A stretch of 64,000 bases of DNA, from assembly GCF_026626635.1 (NCBI RefSeq), contig NZ_JAPNKA010000001.1:1612001-1676000 (forward strand). The letters run 5' to 3'. Within the stretch, counting starts at the first letter, position 1. Every line of letters begins with the position of its first letter. Below are positions 16,286 through 24,659 of this stretch, piece after piece. This stretch comes from Archangium lansingense. Lineage in GTDB: Bacteria; Myxococcota; Myxococcia; Myxococcales; Myxococcaceae. The notes under the pieces are model-generated. The model searched no databases. It worked only from the letters and a program-made list of their open reading frames with translations, and was not told where the DNA came from. Position numbers and translations under genes: made by a program.

Positions 16286-17536
16286 TCAGAGAGACGCCGC
16301 GGCCCGTCCGAGGCCCTCGGCCACGGAGGTGAAGGCGTCCTTGGTCTTCACGCGCTCCTCGCCGAAGCGCTCGGTGTAGAGCCGGCGCACGGCGGGAATC
16401 TGCGAGGAGCCTCCGGTGAGGAAGACGGCATCCACCGCGCCGGCGCCTGCGCAGCGCTCCAGCAGCCCCTCGGTCACCTGGCGCAGCTCGGCGAGCAGCG
16501 CCGCGGAGGCCTCCTCGAACTCGGCGCGGGTGATGGGCTCGTGCAGGTGGATGCGGGCCTCCTCGAAGTCGAGCGTGGCCTCCTCTTGCGAGGAGAGCTG
16601 GACCTTGACGGCCTCGATGGCACGGAAGAGCCGGTAGCCGAGGTTGTCCATGACGAGGTCATACAGGGCCTCGGCCTCGGCGGGCTTGTCGCTGGACTCC
16701 AGCAGCAGCTCCAGCAACTCCTGGGTGGACTTCTCGCGGATGAAGGACATCTCGTGCCAGGAGAGCAGCTTGGACATGACGTGCTGAGGCACGGCCAGCC
16801 GCTTGTCGCTGAAGCCACGCACCTTATAGGTGGAGCCAGCGCCGAAGCGGGGCAGCAGCTTGTAGCGCATGATTTCGGCGTCGAAGCGGTCGCCGCCGAT
16901 GCGCACGCCGGTGGAGCCCACCACGTCCGCACGCCGATCCGGGTTGCCACGGCGCGAGGGCCCCAGCCGCATGAGCGTGAGGTCCGTGGTGCCGGCGCCG
17001 AAGTCGGCCACCAGCACCAGCTCGTCGCGGGTGAGCTGTGCCTCGTACGAGAGCGCGGCGGCGATGGGCTCGATGAGGAACTGGATATGGGTGAAGCCGG
17101 CGATTTCAGCGGCGCGGCGCAGGCGCTGCTCGGCGAGCACATCCGCCTCGGGATCCGGGGAGAAGAGGGCGGGGCGACCGAGCACCACGGACTCGGGGGC
17201 GCCGCCGGTGTGGGGCGCGGCGGCCTCGCGCACCCGGCGCAGCAGCAACGCGACCAGGTCCTCGATGAGCCAGGTACGGCCGCGAATCTGCGTGGCGCGG
17301 AAGGAGGCGCTGTGCAGGAAGGACTTCACGGACTGGATGAAGCGGCCCGTATGGTCCTCGAGATAGCGGGCGATGGCTGGGGCGCCCGTGTACACCTCGC
17401 GCTCGTCCTCGGGGAAGAAGATGACGGAGCGGTAGAGGCGGGGGTCGCTGTAACCGGGCGAGACGGGGAGCACCGTTCCGTCCGGCAGGGCGATGGCGGT
17501 GTTGCTGGTTCCGAAGTCGAGTCCGCAGGCGGCCAT
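16286..17536 (-). CDS. Hsp70 family protein (YegD-like)
   Basis: A 416-residue protein with only the Hsp70 ATPase domain and no C-terminal substrate-binding domain. Phosphate-1 motif CGLDFGTSNTAIAL is at the very N-terminus, phosphate-2 motif LVLVADFGAGTTDLTLM is mid-protein, and the adenosine motif VFLTGGSSQIPAVRRL is near the end. GEPIAAALSYE-type connect region reads IEPIAAALSYEAQL. This matches the YegD group of short Hsp70 homologues of unknown role in E. coli. All nucleotide-binding motifs look intact. It is convergent with the secreted hydrolase gene, about 12 bp apart. Confidence 0.88.
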   Translation of the reverse strand: MAACGLDFGTSNTAIALPDGTVLPVSPGYSDPRLYRSVIFFPEDEREVYTGAPAIARYLEDHTGRFIQSVKSFLHSASFRATQIRGRTWLIEDLVALLLRRVREAAAPHTGGAPESVVLGRPALFSPDPEADVLAEQRLRRAAEIAGFTHIQFLIEPIAAALSYEAQLTRDELVLVADFGAGTTDLTLMRLGPSRRGNPDRRADVVGSTGVRIGGDRFDAEIMRYKLLPRFGAGSTYKVRGFSDKRLAVPQHVMSKLLSWHEMSFIREKSTQELLELLLESSDKPAEAEALYDLVMDNLGYRLFRAIEAVKVQLSSQEEATLDFEEARIHLHEPITRAEFEEASAALLAELRQVTEGLLERCAGAGAVDAVFLTGGSSQIPAVRRLYTERFGEERVKTKDAFTSVAEGLGRAAASL

Positions 17537-17704
17537 GGGGGCGCCTCCTCTACGCGCAAACGGTGCGCATGGGTAGCGCCGAGTGCATGCGGGGGTGAGG
17601 GTAGCCGTGCCCGTGGAGTGCCGCCTGTTGCATGGAGCATGGGAGTCCCGGTTTGAGATGTAGGCTTCTGGCGGCTCACCGCGCCGTGAGGGCCTCTGAG
17701 GGCC

Positions 17705-18595
17705 TCAATCCAAGAGCTGGCGCAGGCCGCGGGCCAGCCGCTCGGCGTGCCAGCGTTGCAGCTCACGAGCCGTTCGGGCGGCCCGCTCGGCCCGCTCCTC
17801 GCGTACGTGCTCCTGTAGCTCGCGCGCGGCGGTGCGTTCGGCGGCGGTACCCTCCGCGGCGAAGCCCTCGAGCAATCCCAACCGCACGTCTGAGTCATGC
17901 AGCTCGCCCAGCAATTCCTGAAGGGGTACCAGCGCCTCCAGCAGCGCCTCCATCTTCCGGCGCAGGGCAGGGCGGAAGATCTCCGCCTCGTAGCGGAGCT
18001 TCTTCACCTCCTTGCGCAGCTCGTGGGCCGTGAGTGCGTCCGGAGCGGCCATGTAGTCCTCCATGAGTCGCTCTACCTTGCGCAGGCGGCGGCGGAGCTG
18101 ACGGCGGACGCGCTGGCCCCCATAGCGTCCAGGGCCCTCCAGGTGCTTCGCCTCGTCCAGGAGCGCGGGCACCGTCCGCTCCTCCCAGCGCTTCAGCGCG
18201 CGCCTCAGCCGCTTCTCCTTCGTGCCGAGCTGGGACTCCACGCTCGCGCGCAGGGCCTCGAACTCGGCCCGCTTCGCCGGCTTCTCCTTCCGGGCTGTCT
18301 GTTTCAACCAGGCTTCCTGCACGTGGACGTCGCGCACCTCGCCCAAGGCGTCCTGGAGCTTCTTCACCTCACGCTCCAGAGGCTCCAGCCCACCCAGGCT
18401 ACGGAATACCTTCAGCGCCGCGCGCAGGCGGCGGGTGGACACGCGCATGTCATGGACACCGTCCTCGGTGAGCTGCCCGGCGAGCCCGTCCTGCTCGTGG
18501 CGCACGTCGGCCAGGCGGCTGGAGACGAGGCGGCGGGCGGCCTCGGCCAGGCGGCTGTCGGGACCGAGCCCTCGAATGGGGGTAGGGCGGGGCAT
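17705..18595 (-). CDS. CHAD domain protein
   Basis: A 296-residue, very Arg/Lys/Glu-rich helical protein. Residues 40-290 form a CHAD domain (conserved histidine alpha-helical domain) with VHDMRVSTRRLRAALKVF at the start, repeated in LTAHELRKEVKKLRYEAEIF. These are the two His-containing basic helices that line the polyphosphate-binding groove. CHAD proteins bind inorganic polyphosphate. It has no CYTH/triphosphatase domain. It lies 13 bp downstream of an inorganic pyrophosphatase gene on the same strand, which supports a shared phosphate-metabolism role. Confidence 0.88.
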   Translation of the reverse strand: MPRPTPIRGLGPDSRLAEAARRLVSSRLADVRHEQDGLAGQLTEDGVHDMRVSTRRLRAALKVFRSLGGLEPLEREVKKLQDALGEVRDVHVQEAWLKQTARKEKPAKRAEFEALRASVESQLGTKEKRLRRALKRWEERTVPALLDEAKHLEGPGRYGGQRVRRQLRRRLRKVERLMEDYMAAPDALTAHELRKEVKKLRYEAEIFRPALRRKMEALLEALVPLQELLGELHDSDVRLGLLEGFAAEGTAAERTAARELQEHVREERAERAARTARELQRWHAERLARGLRQLLD

Positions 18596-18608
18596 GGCTT
18601 CTGTTTCC

Positions 18609-19157
18609 CTAACGACGGGCCTTCATCTCGTACGTGCTGGCGGCCTTCCCGACCATTCGCTCGGCCGCTTCCGCTCCTTCCCAGCCGAGGATGCGCACGT
18701 CCTTGTCCGCGAAGGCGACGGCGGCGGTGAAGAAGTGCTCCAGCTCCTGGCGCTCCCGGCGCGACAGGTCCTTGATGGACGTCAGGTTCTCCGCGCGCGC
18801 GGCGATGACAGGAACAACGAGCAACCGGTCATTGCGCTCCCGGCCACTTCCTCGCCGCTTCTTCTGGTCCACCTTCAGCACGCCGAGTGCGCGGCAGGGG
18901 AGCACCACGCCGGGGTAGGTGGACTGGTCCCAGTACACCAGCGCGTCGAGCGGGTCTCCATCGGGGGCCTCGGTGCTGGGGACGAAGCCCCAGTCGAAGG
19001 GGTAGCGCAGTCCATGCACCAGGGGCCGGGAGACGGTGAAGGCGCCGAGCTTCGGCTCGTACTTCAGCTTCACCGTGGAGGCGCGGGGTGACTCGACGAC
19101 GACGTGGAAGGCGCCATCCCTGCCGCGCAGGGGCAGGCGGGTAAGGTCCGTGGTCAT
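18609..19157 (-). CDS. ppa: inorganic pyrophosphatase, family I
   Basis: A 182-residue soluble pyrophosphatase. It has VKLKYEPKLGAFTVSRPL (family start of the active site), YPFDWGFVPST, and the signature DGDPLDALVYWD, whose aspartates bind the catalytic metals, followed by GVLKVDQKK and NDRLLVVPV. It hydrolyses pyrophosphate to two phosphates, pulling biosynthetic reactions forward. The start MTTDLTRLP is chosen over a longer open frame. It is slightly divergent from the E. coli enzyme, more like the plant/archaeal-type set. The downstream CHAD gene follows after 13 bp, implying an operon. Confidence 0.9.
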   Translation of the reverse strand: MTTDLTRLPLRGRDGAFHVVVESPRASTVKLKYEPKLGAFTVSRPLVHGLRYPFDWGFVPSTEAPDGDPLDALVYWDQSTYPGVVLPCRALGVLKVDQKKRRGSGRERNDRLLVVPVIAARAENLTSIKDLSRRERQELEHFFTAAVAFADKDVRILGWEGAEAAERMVGKAASTYEMKARR

Positions 19158-19239
19158 GGTGTCGAGGCTCGAACGGACTGTCTCCGGGGACAAGTGTCTC
19201 CGGAGGCGAGTTTCACCTCGGCAACCTTCGGCGCCCGCG

Positions 19240-19716
19240 TCAGTCCGTGGTGGAGGCCAGGAGCGAGCGCTTCGCGGCATGGGCCGAGCCGAGGCCCCCG
19301 AGGGTGTACCAGGCCACGGTGAGGAACGCGGTGGAGCGCTTCGCGCGGCTAGGGCGTTTACCAAGCCCGAGGTAAGGGGGGAGCACCACAGCGCCCAGTC
19401 CCGCGAGTGCACCGAGGAGGGCACCACGCAGGTAGATGTGGCGCGGGCGGCCCATGGCGACGAGGGCGTAGTAGAGGGTGTTGCTCAACAGGTCGCCGAT
19501 GAGGGTCTGCACGTACAGCGCGCGGCCATGAGGCGGACGCACGCCGAGCCGCTTGGAGACTTTCTTGATGGAGCGCATGCCGAGCACATCCATGCGCGGA
19601 GGGTGCTCGAGCACGGCGCGCGCACCCTGGTGGACGAGCGTGAGGGAGATGGCGCCGGCGAGGCCGGGGCCGAGTGATTGGAAGAAGCCTCGGGGTTGGG
19701 AGACGAGCTCGCTCAT
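19240..19716 (-). CDS. hypothetical membrane protein
   Basis: A 158-residue protein with perhaps three or four hydrophobic segments: GPGLAGAISLTLVHQGA, IGDLLSNTLYYALVAMG, GALLGALAGLGAVVLPPYLGLG and STAFLTVAWYTLGGLGSAHA. The loop PPRMDVLGMRSIKKVSKRLG is basic and probably cytoplasmic. The family is not recognised. It sits upstream of the pyrophosphatase gene by about 80 bp on the same strand; a functional link is not demonstrable. Confidence 0.7.
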   Translation of the reverse strand: MSELVSQPRGFFQSLGPGLAGAISLTLVHQGARAVLEHPPRMDVLGMRSIKKVSKRLGVRPPHGRALYVQTLIGDLLSNTLYYALVAMGRPRHIYLRGALLGALAGLGAVVLPPYLGLGKRPSRAKRSTAFLTVAWYTLGGLGSAHAAKRSLLASTTD

Positions 19717-19802
19717 GGTGCCCCTCAAGCTAGGCACCGGGCCCGCCCTGTTCCCGCTGCGACTGCCCGCCCGTCTGGCCGGTGGGCGAGGAGTCCGTCC
19801 GG

Positions 19803-20810
19803 CTAGGGCTCGACGAAGCTCAGGTCCTCGCCGTAGGCCCAGTCGCCTTCCCATTGCGTGGCGCCCAGGAAGGCATGACGGAAGTCGGCCTGGCCTCGCA
19901 TGGTGCCATTGCTCATCTGGAAGAAGCAGGCGGCCTCGAGCTGGCCCGGACCCGCGCCGCGCGCACCACATAGGTCCACGCGCCCATCCGTATCGAAGTC
20001 GGTGAAGTGCAGCGCTTCGCCATACTGCCAGCGGTTGGTCCACCCCCGGTTGCCCAGGAACTGCTGGAAGGAGAGCGTGTCCGGGAAGCGGCCCTCGGCA
20101 TCGCGCTGGTAGCAGAACACCTCGAGGTTGCCCTCGTCATTGGCTCTGGCGCCACACAGGTCCACGCGCCCATCCTTGTTGAAGTCGACGAAGTGCAGGG
20201 CCTCGCCGTACCGCCAGCGCTCTACCCAACCCGTGCTGGCCGTGAGGGTCTGCTGGAAGGAGGGCTCGTCGGGGAATCCTCCGCCAGAGGTGCGGTGGAA
20301 GCAGGACACGTCGAGGGTGCCCTCGGTGTTGCCCCTGGCGCTGCACAGGTCCACGCGCCCATCACCGTTGAAGTCGGTGAAGTGCAGGGCCTCTCCATAC
20401 TGCCAGTCGTCCACCCAGCCCGTGGCGCCGGTGACGGTCTGGTTGAAGGTGGCGGTGCCCGGGAAGTCGCCGTTGGCCTTGCGCTCGTGGCAGGCCACGT
20501 CGACGTACCCCTCGGCATTGCCCCGAGCGCTGCACAGGTCCACGCGCCCGTCACCGTTGAAGTCGGTGAAGTGCAGCGACTCGCCATATTGCCAGCGCTC
20601 CACGTAGCCCGAGGTGCCTGCTAGGGTCTGAGTGATGGCAGGGATGTCGTCGAAGCTGCCATCGCTGAAGCGGGTGAAGCAGGTGATGGAGACCTTGCCT
20701 TCGGCATTGCCCCGGGCGCTGCAGAGCTCCGGAAGGCCATTGGGGTTGTCACAGCCCGTGGCCAGCCCCAGCAACACCGTGCCCACGAGACGTACCGTCA
20801 TCCGTTTCAT
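19803..20810 (-). CDS. lipoprotein with five FG-GAP/VCBS-like repeats
   Basis: A 335-residue lipoprotein. The signal peptide ends in LATGC, and a GGAGGAG ribosome binding site fixes the ATG. The mature protein is five copies of a roughly 62-residue unit. Each has W(Q/R)YGE(A/S)LHF followed by the calcium-loop-like DFN.DGRVDLC.ARGN and a polar stretch of about 35 residues ending in TGWV. The loops D-F-N-G-D-G-R-V-D match FG-GAP/VCBS calcium-binding loops of beta-propellers. A five-unit array could form an incomplete propeller or pair with another protein. The DNA repeats are nearly alike, so unit number may vary between strains. Function unknown, probably surface binding. Confidence 0.75.
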   Translation of the reverse strand: MKRMTVRLVGTVLLGLATGCDNPNGLPELCSARGNAEGKVSITCFTRFSDGSFDDIPAITQTLAGTSGYVERWQYGESLHFTDFNGDGRVDLCSARGNAEGYVDVACHERKANGDFPGTATFNQTVTGATGWVDDWQYGEALHFTDFNGDGRVDLCSARGNTEGTLDVSCFHRTSGGGFPDEPSFQQTLTASTGWVERWRYGEALHFVDFNKDGRVDLCGARANDEGNLEVFCYQRDAEGRFPDTLSFQQFLGNRGWTNRWQYGEALHFTDFDTDGRVDLCGARGAGPGQLEAACFFQMSNGTMRGQADFRHAFLGATQWEGDWAYGEDLSFVEP

Positions 20811-20873
20811 GTGCGCTCCTCCTCGTGGACGCCAGTGTGGAACATCCACGAGGAATGCGCAGCCGGGATGGCG

Positions 20874-22340
20874 TCAGGAGCTACAGCTCACCGCGAGGTG
20901 GCGGCCCCACGTGGGCGGCGGCTCGGCAGACGCCTCGTGCCCGGGATGCTCGGAGAACGGGTCCTCCAGCAGCGCACGCAGCCGATCCACTTCGCTGAAG
21001 TCCCCCTTCTGCGCGCGCTCGATGGCCGTCTGCGCCAGGTAGTTGCGAAGCACGTACTTGGGATTCACCCGGTTCATCTGCGCTTGCCGCTCCGCGTCCT
21101 GACTGCCCTCGGCCGCGAGCCTCCGCCGGTAGTCCGCTGCCCACGTGTCAAAACCCTCGCGGTCGGGGAACTGCTCGCGCAGTGAGTCGTTGCGCGCGTC
21201 TGGCGAGGTGTCGAAGCGGCCCAGTGCGCGGAAGAAGTTCGTGTAGTCCACCCGCGCCCCGGCCATGAGCGCGAAGAGGGACTCGAGCAGGTTCCGGTCC
21301 TCGTCGCGAGCCTCGCGCAGGCCCAGCTTCTCGCGCATGCGTGCGAGGAAGTGCGCGGAGAAGGACGGCTGGAAGGTGCCGAGTGCCGCGCGCGCTTCGT
21401 CCTCGGAGATGAGGGTGAGGAGCGCCTCGCCCAGGCAGGCGAGGTTCCACATCGCGATGCGCGGCTGCCGGTCAAAGGCGTAGCGGCCCTGGTCATCCGA
21501 GTGGTTGCAGATGAAGCCCGGCTCGAAGTCGTCGAGGAAGCCGAAGGGCCCGTAGTCCAGGGTGAGCCCGAGGATGGACATGTTGTCCGTGTTCATCACG
21601 CCGTGTGCGAAGCCCACCGCCTGCCATTGAGCGATGAGGCGCGCCGTGCGCTCCACCACCTCGGCGTAGAAGCGGGCATACCTGTCCGGCGCGTCCACCA
21701 GGTGCGGGAAGTGCCGGGTGAGGACGTAGTCGGCGAGCGTCTTCAGGTGCTCGTGCTGCTCGGTGTAGTGGAAGTACTCGAAGGTGCCGAAGCGCACGTG
21801 CGAGGGCGACAGGCGCACCAGCATGGCTCCCGTCTCCACCTCCTCGCGGTACACCGGCTCGCTGCTGCCGAGGATGCACAGCCCACGCGTGGTGGGGATG
21901 CCCAGGCCGTGCATGGCCTCGCTGCACAGGTACTCGCGGATGGTGGAGCGCAGCACCGCGCGCCCGTCCCCCATTCGTGAAAAGGGCGTGGGCCCTCCAC
22001 CCTTGAGCTGCACATCCCACCGCTCGCCCGCGGCGTTGATCACCTCGCCCAGCAGCAACGCGCGGCCGTCACCCAGCCGGGGCACGTACACCCCGAACTG
22101 GTGGCCCGCGTACACCATCGCGAAGGGCTCCATGCCGGGGAGCAACCGCGTGCCACCCAAAGCTTGGACGAGCTCGGGGCGGCTGGCCTCCGAGGGGTCC
22201 AGGCCGAGCAGACGCATGGCGCTCGGACTGACGCTGACCAGGCGGGCATCCGGGAAGGGGGTTGGGCGAAGGGCGACCCCGAAGCCGGCGGGCAGGCGGG
22301 CGTAGGTGTTGTCGAAACGGAGCTGTTCGAGCGTGGGCAT
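20874..22340 (-). CDS. selO: protein adenylyltransferase SelO
   Basis: A 488-residue member of the SelO/YdiU pseudokinase family, which transfers AMP to Ser, Thr or Tyr of target proteins. The N-terminus reads LEQLRFDNTYARLP. The family core is present: MVYAGHQFGVYVPRLGDGRA, VQLKGGGPTPFSR, STIREYLCSEAM, GFAHGVMNTDNMSILG and TLDYGPFGFLDDF. The protein ends CSS, the place where animal SelO has selenocysteine; here it is an ordinary TGC cysteine. All expected nucleotide-binding residues appear intact. The MPTLEQ start is preferred over a TTG five codons upstream. Confidence 0.93.
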   Translation of the reverse strand: MPTLEQLRFDNTYARLPAGFGVALRPTPFPDARLVSVSPSAMRLLGLDPSEASRPELVQALGGTRLLPGMEPFAMVYAGHQFGVYVPRLGDGRALLLGEVINAAGERWDVQLKGGGPTPFSRMGDGRAVLRSTIREYLCSEAMHGLGIPTTRGLCILGSSEPVYREEVETGAMLVRLSPSHVRFGTFEYFHYTEQHEHLKTLADYVLTRHFPHLVDAPDRYARFYAEVVERTARLIAQWQAVGFAHGVMNTDNMSILGLTLDYGPFGFLDDFEPGFICNHSDDQGRYAFDRQPRIAMWNLACLGEALLTLISEDEARAALGTFQPSFSAHFLARMREKLGLREARDEDRNLLESLFALMAGARVDYTNFFRALGRFDTSPDARNDSLREQFPDREGFDTWAADYRRRLAAEGSQDAERQAQMNRVNPKYVLRNYLAQTAIERAQKGDFSEVDRLRALLEDPFSEHPGHEASAEPPPTWGRHLAVSCSS

Positions 22341-22358
22341 GACAGAAGGAAACAATCG

Positions 22359-22383
22359 GGGGCGCGGAGCACATCCGCGCCCC
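22359..22383 (-). terminator. probable Rho-independent terminator after the GST gene
   Basis: A perfect 10-bp GC-rich stem (GGGGCGCGGA and its complement) with a five-base loop lies ten bases beyond the stop of the GST gene. On the minus strand it is followed by a short T-rich stretch (ATTGTTT) before the selO start. It probably ends the SDR/GST transcript; the T-run is weak. Confidence 0.55.
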
Positions 22384-22392
22384 TCGGGGGGA

Positions 22393-23019
22393 CTACTTGA
22401 TCTCCGGAACCTTCATGCCGCGCTGCACCGCCGGGCGGGCGCCTACGGTATCCAGCCAGCGCCGCACGTTGGCCACGGGCGACAGCAGCTCCGGGTAGAA
22501 CTGGGGCACGCCCGCCAGCCACGGGTACGTGGCGATGTCCGCCACCGAGTACTCCGGCGCCAGGAACTCGTGCTGCGCCAGGTGCTTGTCCAATACCCCC
22601 AGGATGCGCGCGGACTCCTGGGTATAGCGCTCGATGGCGTACGGAATCTGCTCCTTGGCGAAGCGCTTGAAGTGGCCGAGCTGTCCGAGCATCGGCCCTA
22701 CGGCGCTCATCTGGAACATCAGCCACTGCACCGCCTCAGTGCGCCCGCGAGGATCCGCCGGCAGCAGCTTCCCCGTCTTCTCCGCCAGATAGAGCAGGAT
22801 GGCCCCGGACTCGAAGACGGACAGCGGCTTCCCGCCCGGACCCGCGGGGTCCACGATGGCCGGAATCTTGTTGTTGGGGTTGATGGCGAGGAACTCGGGC
22901 TTGAACTGGTCCCCCTTCGTGATGTCCACCACGTGGGCTTTATAGGGAAGCCCCAGCTCCTCCAACGCGATGGACACCTTGCGCCCGTTGGGCGTGGTGA
23001 ATGTGTAGAGATCGATCAT
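22393..23019 (-). CDS. glutathione S-transferase family protein (Ure2/YfcG-like)
   Basis: A 208-residue protein with an N-terminal thioredoxin-like domain (MIDLYTFTTPNGRKVSIALEE, PNNKIPAIVDP, VFESGAILLYLAEKTG) and an all-helical C-terminal domain (AVQWLMFQMSAVGPMLGQLGHF, EYSVADIATYPWL). TFTTPNGRKVSIALEELGLPY is typical of the Nu/YfcG disulfide-reductase branch rather than classic conjugating GSTs. Its start overlaps the stop of the SDR gene by four bases, so the two are translationally coupled. Confidence 0.88.
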   Translation of the reverse strand: MIDLYTFTTPNGRKVSIALEELGLPYKAHVVDITKGDQFKPEFLAINPNNKIPAIVDPAGPGGKPLSVFESGAILLYLAEKTGKLLPADPRGRTEAVQWLMFQMSAVGPMLGQLGHFKRFAKEQIPYAIERYTQESARILGVLDKHLAQHEFLAPEYSVADIATYPWLAGVPQFYPELLSPVANVRRWLDTVGARPAVQRGMKVPEIK

Positions 23020-23879
23020 CTTCCTACCCCCGTCAGCTCGGCGCTCTTCTGCCACAGCTTCTCGGCGCCCTCTTCACTCTGGGCAGCCTTGGACTCGCGG
23101 GCCACCTTGCTCTTGATGAAGTACTTCGCGCTCACTCCCTCCACCTCGGGTGAGGAGGAGAGGAAGACGGAGGTGCGGGCGCCGCCCTCGGCCGAGAGCA
23201 TGAAGGGCCCGGCCAACTTCACCAGGTGCTTGAAGAAGCCCTCGGAGTTGAGACCGAAGCCGGTGCGCACCACACCCGGGTGCAGGCTGTTGACCGTCAC
23301 CTTCGTGCCCTGCAGTCGCTTGGACAGACCGCGGGAGAAGAGGATGTTGGCCAGCTTCGAGTTGCCGTAGACCGTCATGCCGCTGTAGCCGCCGCGCTCG
23401 GCCTGCAGGTCGTCGAGGAAGTCGAGCGAGCCCATGCGGTGGGCCTCGGAGGCAACGTTCACCACGCGCGAGGGGCCGCTGGCCTTCATCAGGTCCAGCA
23501 GCAGGTGGGTGAGCAGGAAGTGCGACAGGTGGTTGGTGGCGAGGGTGGCCTCGAAGCCATCAGGCGTCACCTTGCGGCGGTCGTGCATGAGGCCCGCGTT
23601 GTTGAGCAGCACATCCAGCCGCGAGTACCTGGACTGGAAGTCCTGGGCGAGCTGGCGGACGGAAGCCAGCGAGGTGAGATCGGCGAGCAGCAGCTCCAAC
23701 TTCGCGTCGGGCACGGTGCGGCGCACCTCGGCGAGTGCAGCCTCGCCTCGGCCCTTGTCCCGTCCAGACAGCACCACGGTAGCCCCCTGGCGCGAGAGCG
23801 CCCGGGCCGACTCCAGCCCGATGCCCGAGGTGGCTCCGGTGATGAAGCAGACCTTCCCTTGCATGTGTCCCGGCGTCAT
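23016..23879 (-). CDS. short-chain dehydrogenase/reductase (retinol-dehydrogenase-like)
   Basis: A 287-residue NAD(P)H-dependent oxidoreductase. The cofactor-binding motif is KVCFITGATSGIGLESA, then LLNNAGLM, and the active-site Tyr/Lys pair in YGNSKLANILF. The Ser is in VVNVASEAH. HPGVVRTGFG after the active site is typical of the human retinol dehydrogenase/WWOX-like branch. GGAGGG precedes the chosen ATG, and a second in-frame ATG lies five codons later. It is translationally coupled to the GST gene. Substrate unknown. Confidence 0.88.
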   Translation of the reverse strand: MTPGHMQGKVCFITGATSGIGLESARALSRQGATVVLSGRDKGRGEAALAEVRRTVPDAKLELLLADLTSLASVRQLAQDFQSRYSRLDVLLNNAGLMHDRRKVTPDGFEATLATNHLSHFLLTHLLLDLMKASGPSRVVNVASEAHRMGSLDFLDDLQAERGGYSGMTVYGNSKLANILFSRGLSKRLQGTKVTVNSLHPGVVRTGFGLNSEGFFKHLVKLAGPFMLSAEGGARTSVFLSSSPEVEGVSAKYFIKSKVARESKAAQSEEGAEKLWQKSAELTGVGR

Positions 23880-23951
23880 CCAGTATGGCCCTCCAGAAAT
23901 GAGGGCCATCTATATCCGCTGAGTCGCCCGCGCGCATCTCGACGCGCGGAA

Positions 23952-24509
23952 TCAGGCGTTGGGAGAGGGGCTGCGCTCCTCGATGATGGAGGGGGGAGCG
24001 GCCTCGTCGCGCGTAGTGGCGGCCGAGCCGTACAGGTGGCTCTCCAGGAACCAGAGATCCTGCTCCATCTGGCCGAGGGTCTGGGTGAGCAGATCCTCGG
24101 TGACCGGATCGTTGAGATCGCCAATGCGCTGGAGGCCGTCACGGATGGTGGCGGCGTAGCGGGAGACGCGATCCACGAGGACGCGGACGTGGTCATCGCC
24201 GTTCATCGCGCTCAGGTCGTACTCCTCCAGCTCGCTGTTCTCAGCGGCCAGGCGGATGGTTCCCCGGGCATAGCCACCCAGAGCACCGGCGCGCTCGGCG
24301 AATTGGTCGGCCTGCTTGCGCACGTGTTCGGCCACCTCGTCGAAGAGCTCATGGCGGCTGATGAAGTCCTTGCCGCGGATGTTCCAGTGCGCCTGCTTCA
24401 CCTGCCAGTGCAGGTCGATAGACGTAGCCAGGCAGGTGTTGAGCAGCTCGATGAGCTCCGCGCGGGCCTCGCGTGGGAGATTGATATGGCTGGGGAACTT
24501 CATGGTCAT
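23952..24509 (-). CDS. dps: Dps family DNA-protection ferritin-like protein
   Basis: A 185-residue mini-ferritin. Family signature residues are present: SIDLHWQVKQAHWNIRGKDFISRHELFDEVAE, containing the ferroxidase-site His and the conserved H-W-N. The later helix GYARGTIRLAAENSELEEYD and DLWFLESHLYG complete the four-helix bundle. Dps dodecamers oxidise iron with peroxide and bind DNA nonspecifically in stress. A GAGGGA site precedes the ATG. The C-terminal tail (DEAAPPSIIEERSPSPNA) is disordered and not Lys-rich, so DNA binding may be weak. Confidence 0.92.
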   Translation of the reverse strand: MTMKFPSHINLPREARAELIELLNTCLATSIDLHWQVKQAHWNIRGKDFISRHELFDEVAEHVRKQADQFAERAGALGGYARGTIRLAAENSELEEYDLSAMNGDDHVRVLVDRVSRYAATIRDGLQRIGDLNDPVTEDLLTQTLGQMEQDLWFLESHLYGSAATTRDEAAPPSIIEERSPSPNA

Positions 24510-24580
24510 GCGTCGTCCCTCGTCGTAGTTCCGCCCGGTCGGAAAGCCGCCGGTTTTTACTGACGGTGGGGACGGTGGGG

Positions 24581-24630
24581 GCCCACGCCAACCCGGCAGT
24601 CACCCGCCTGGAGGGCAGGCGGGCGTGGGC
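24581..24630. other. structured intergenic region downstream of gamma-carbonic anhydrase
   Basis: GCCCACGCC is matched 32 bases on by GGCGTGGGC, and inside lies CCCGCCT with AGGCGGG around a 7-base loop. The two arms overlap, so alternative stems are possible. It lies between the carbonic-anhydrase-like stop and the Dps start, and no T-run follows on the minus strand. It may be a factor-dependent termination or stability element. Confidence 0.35.
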
Positions 24631-24659
24631 GAAGAGACGGGCGTGCGAGCCCCCGCTCC

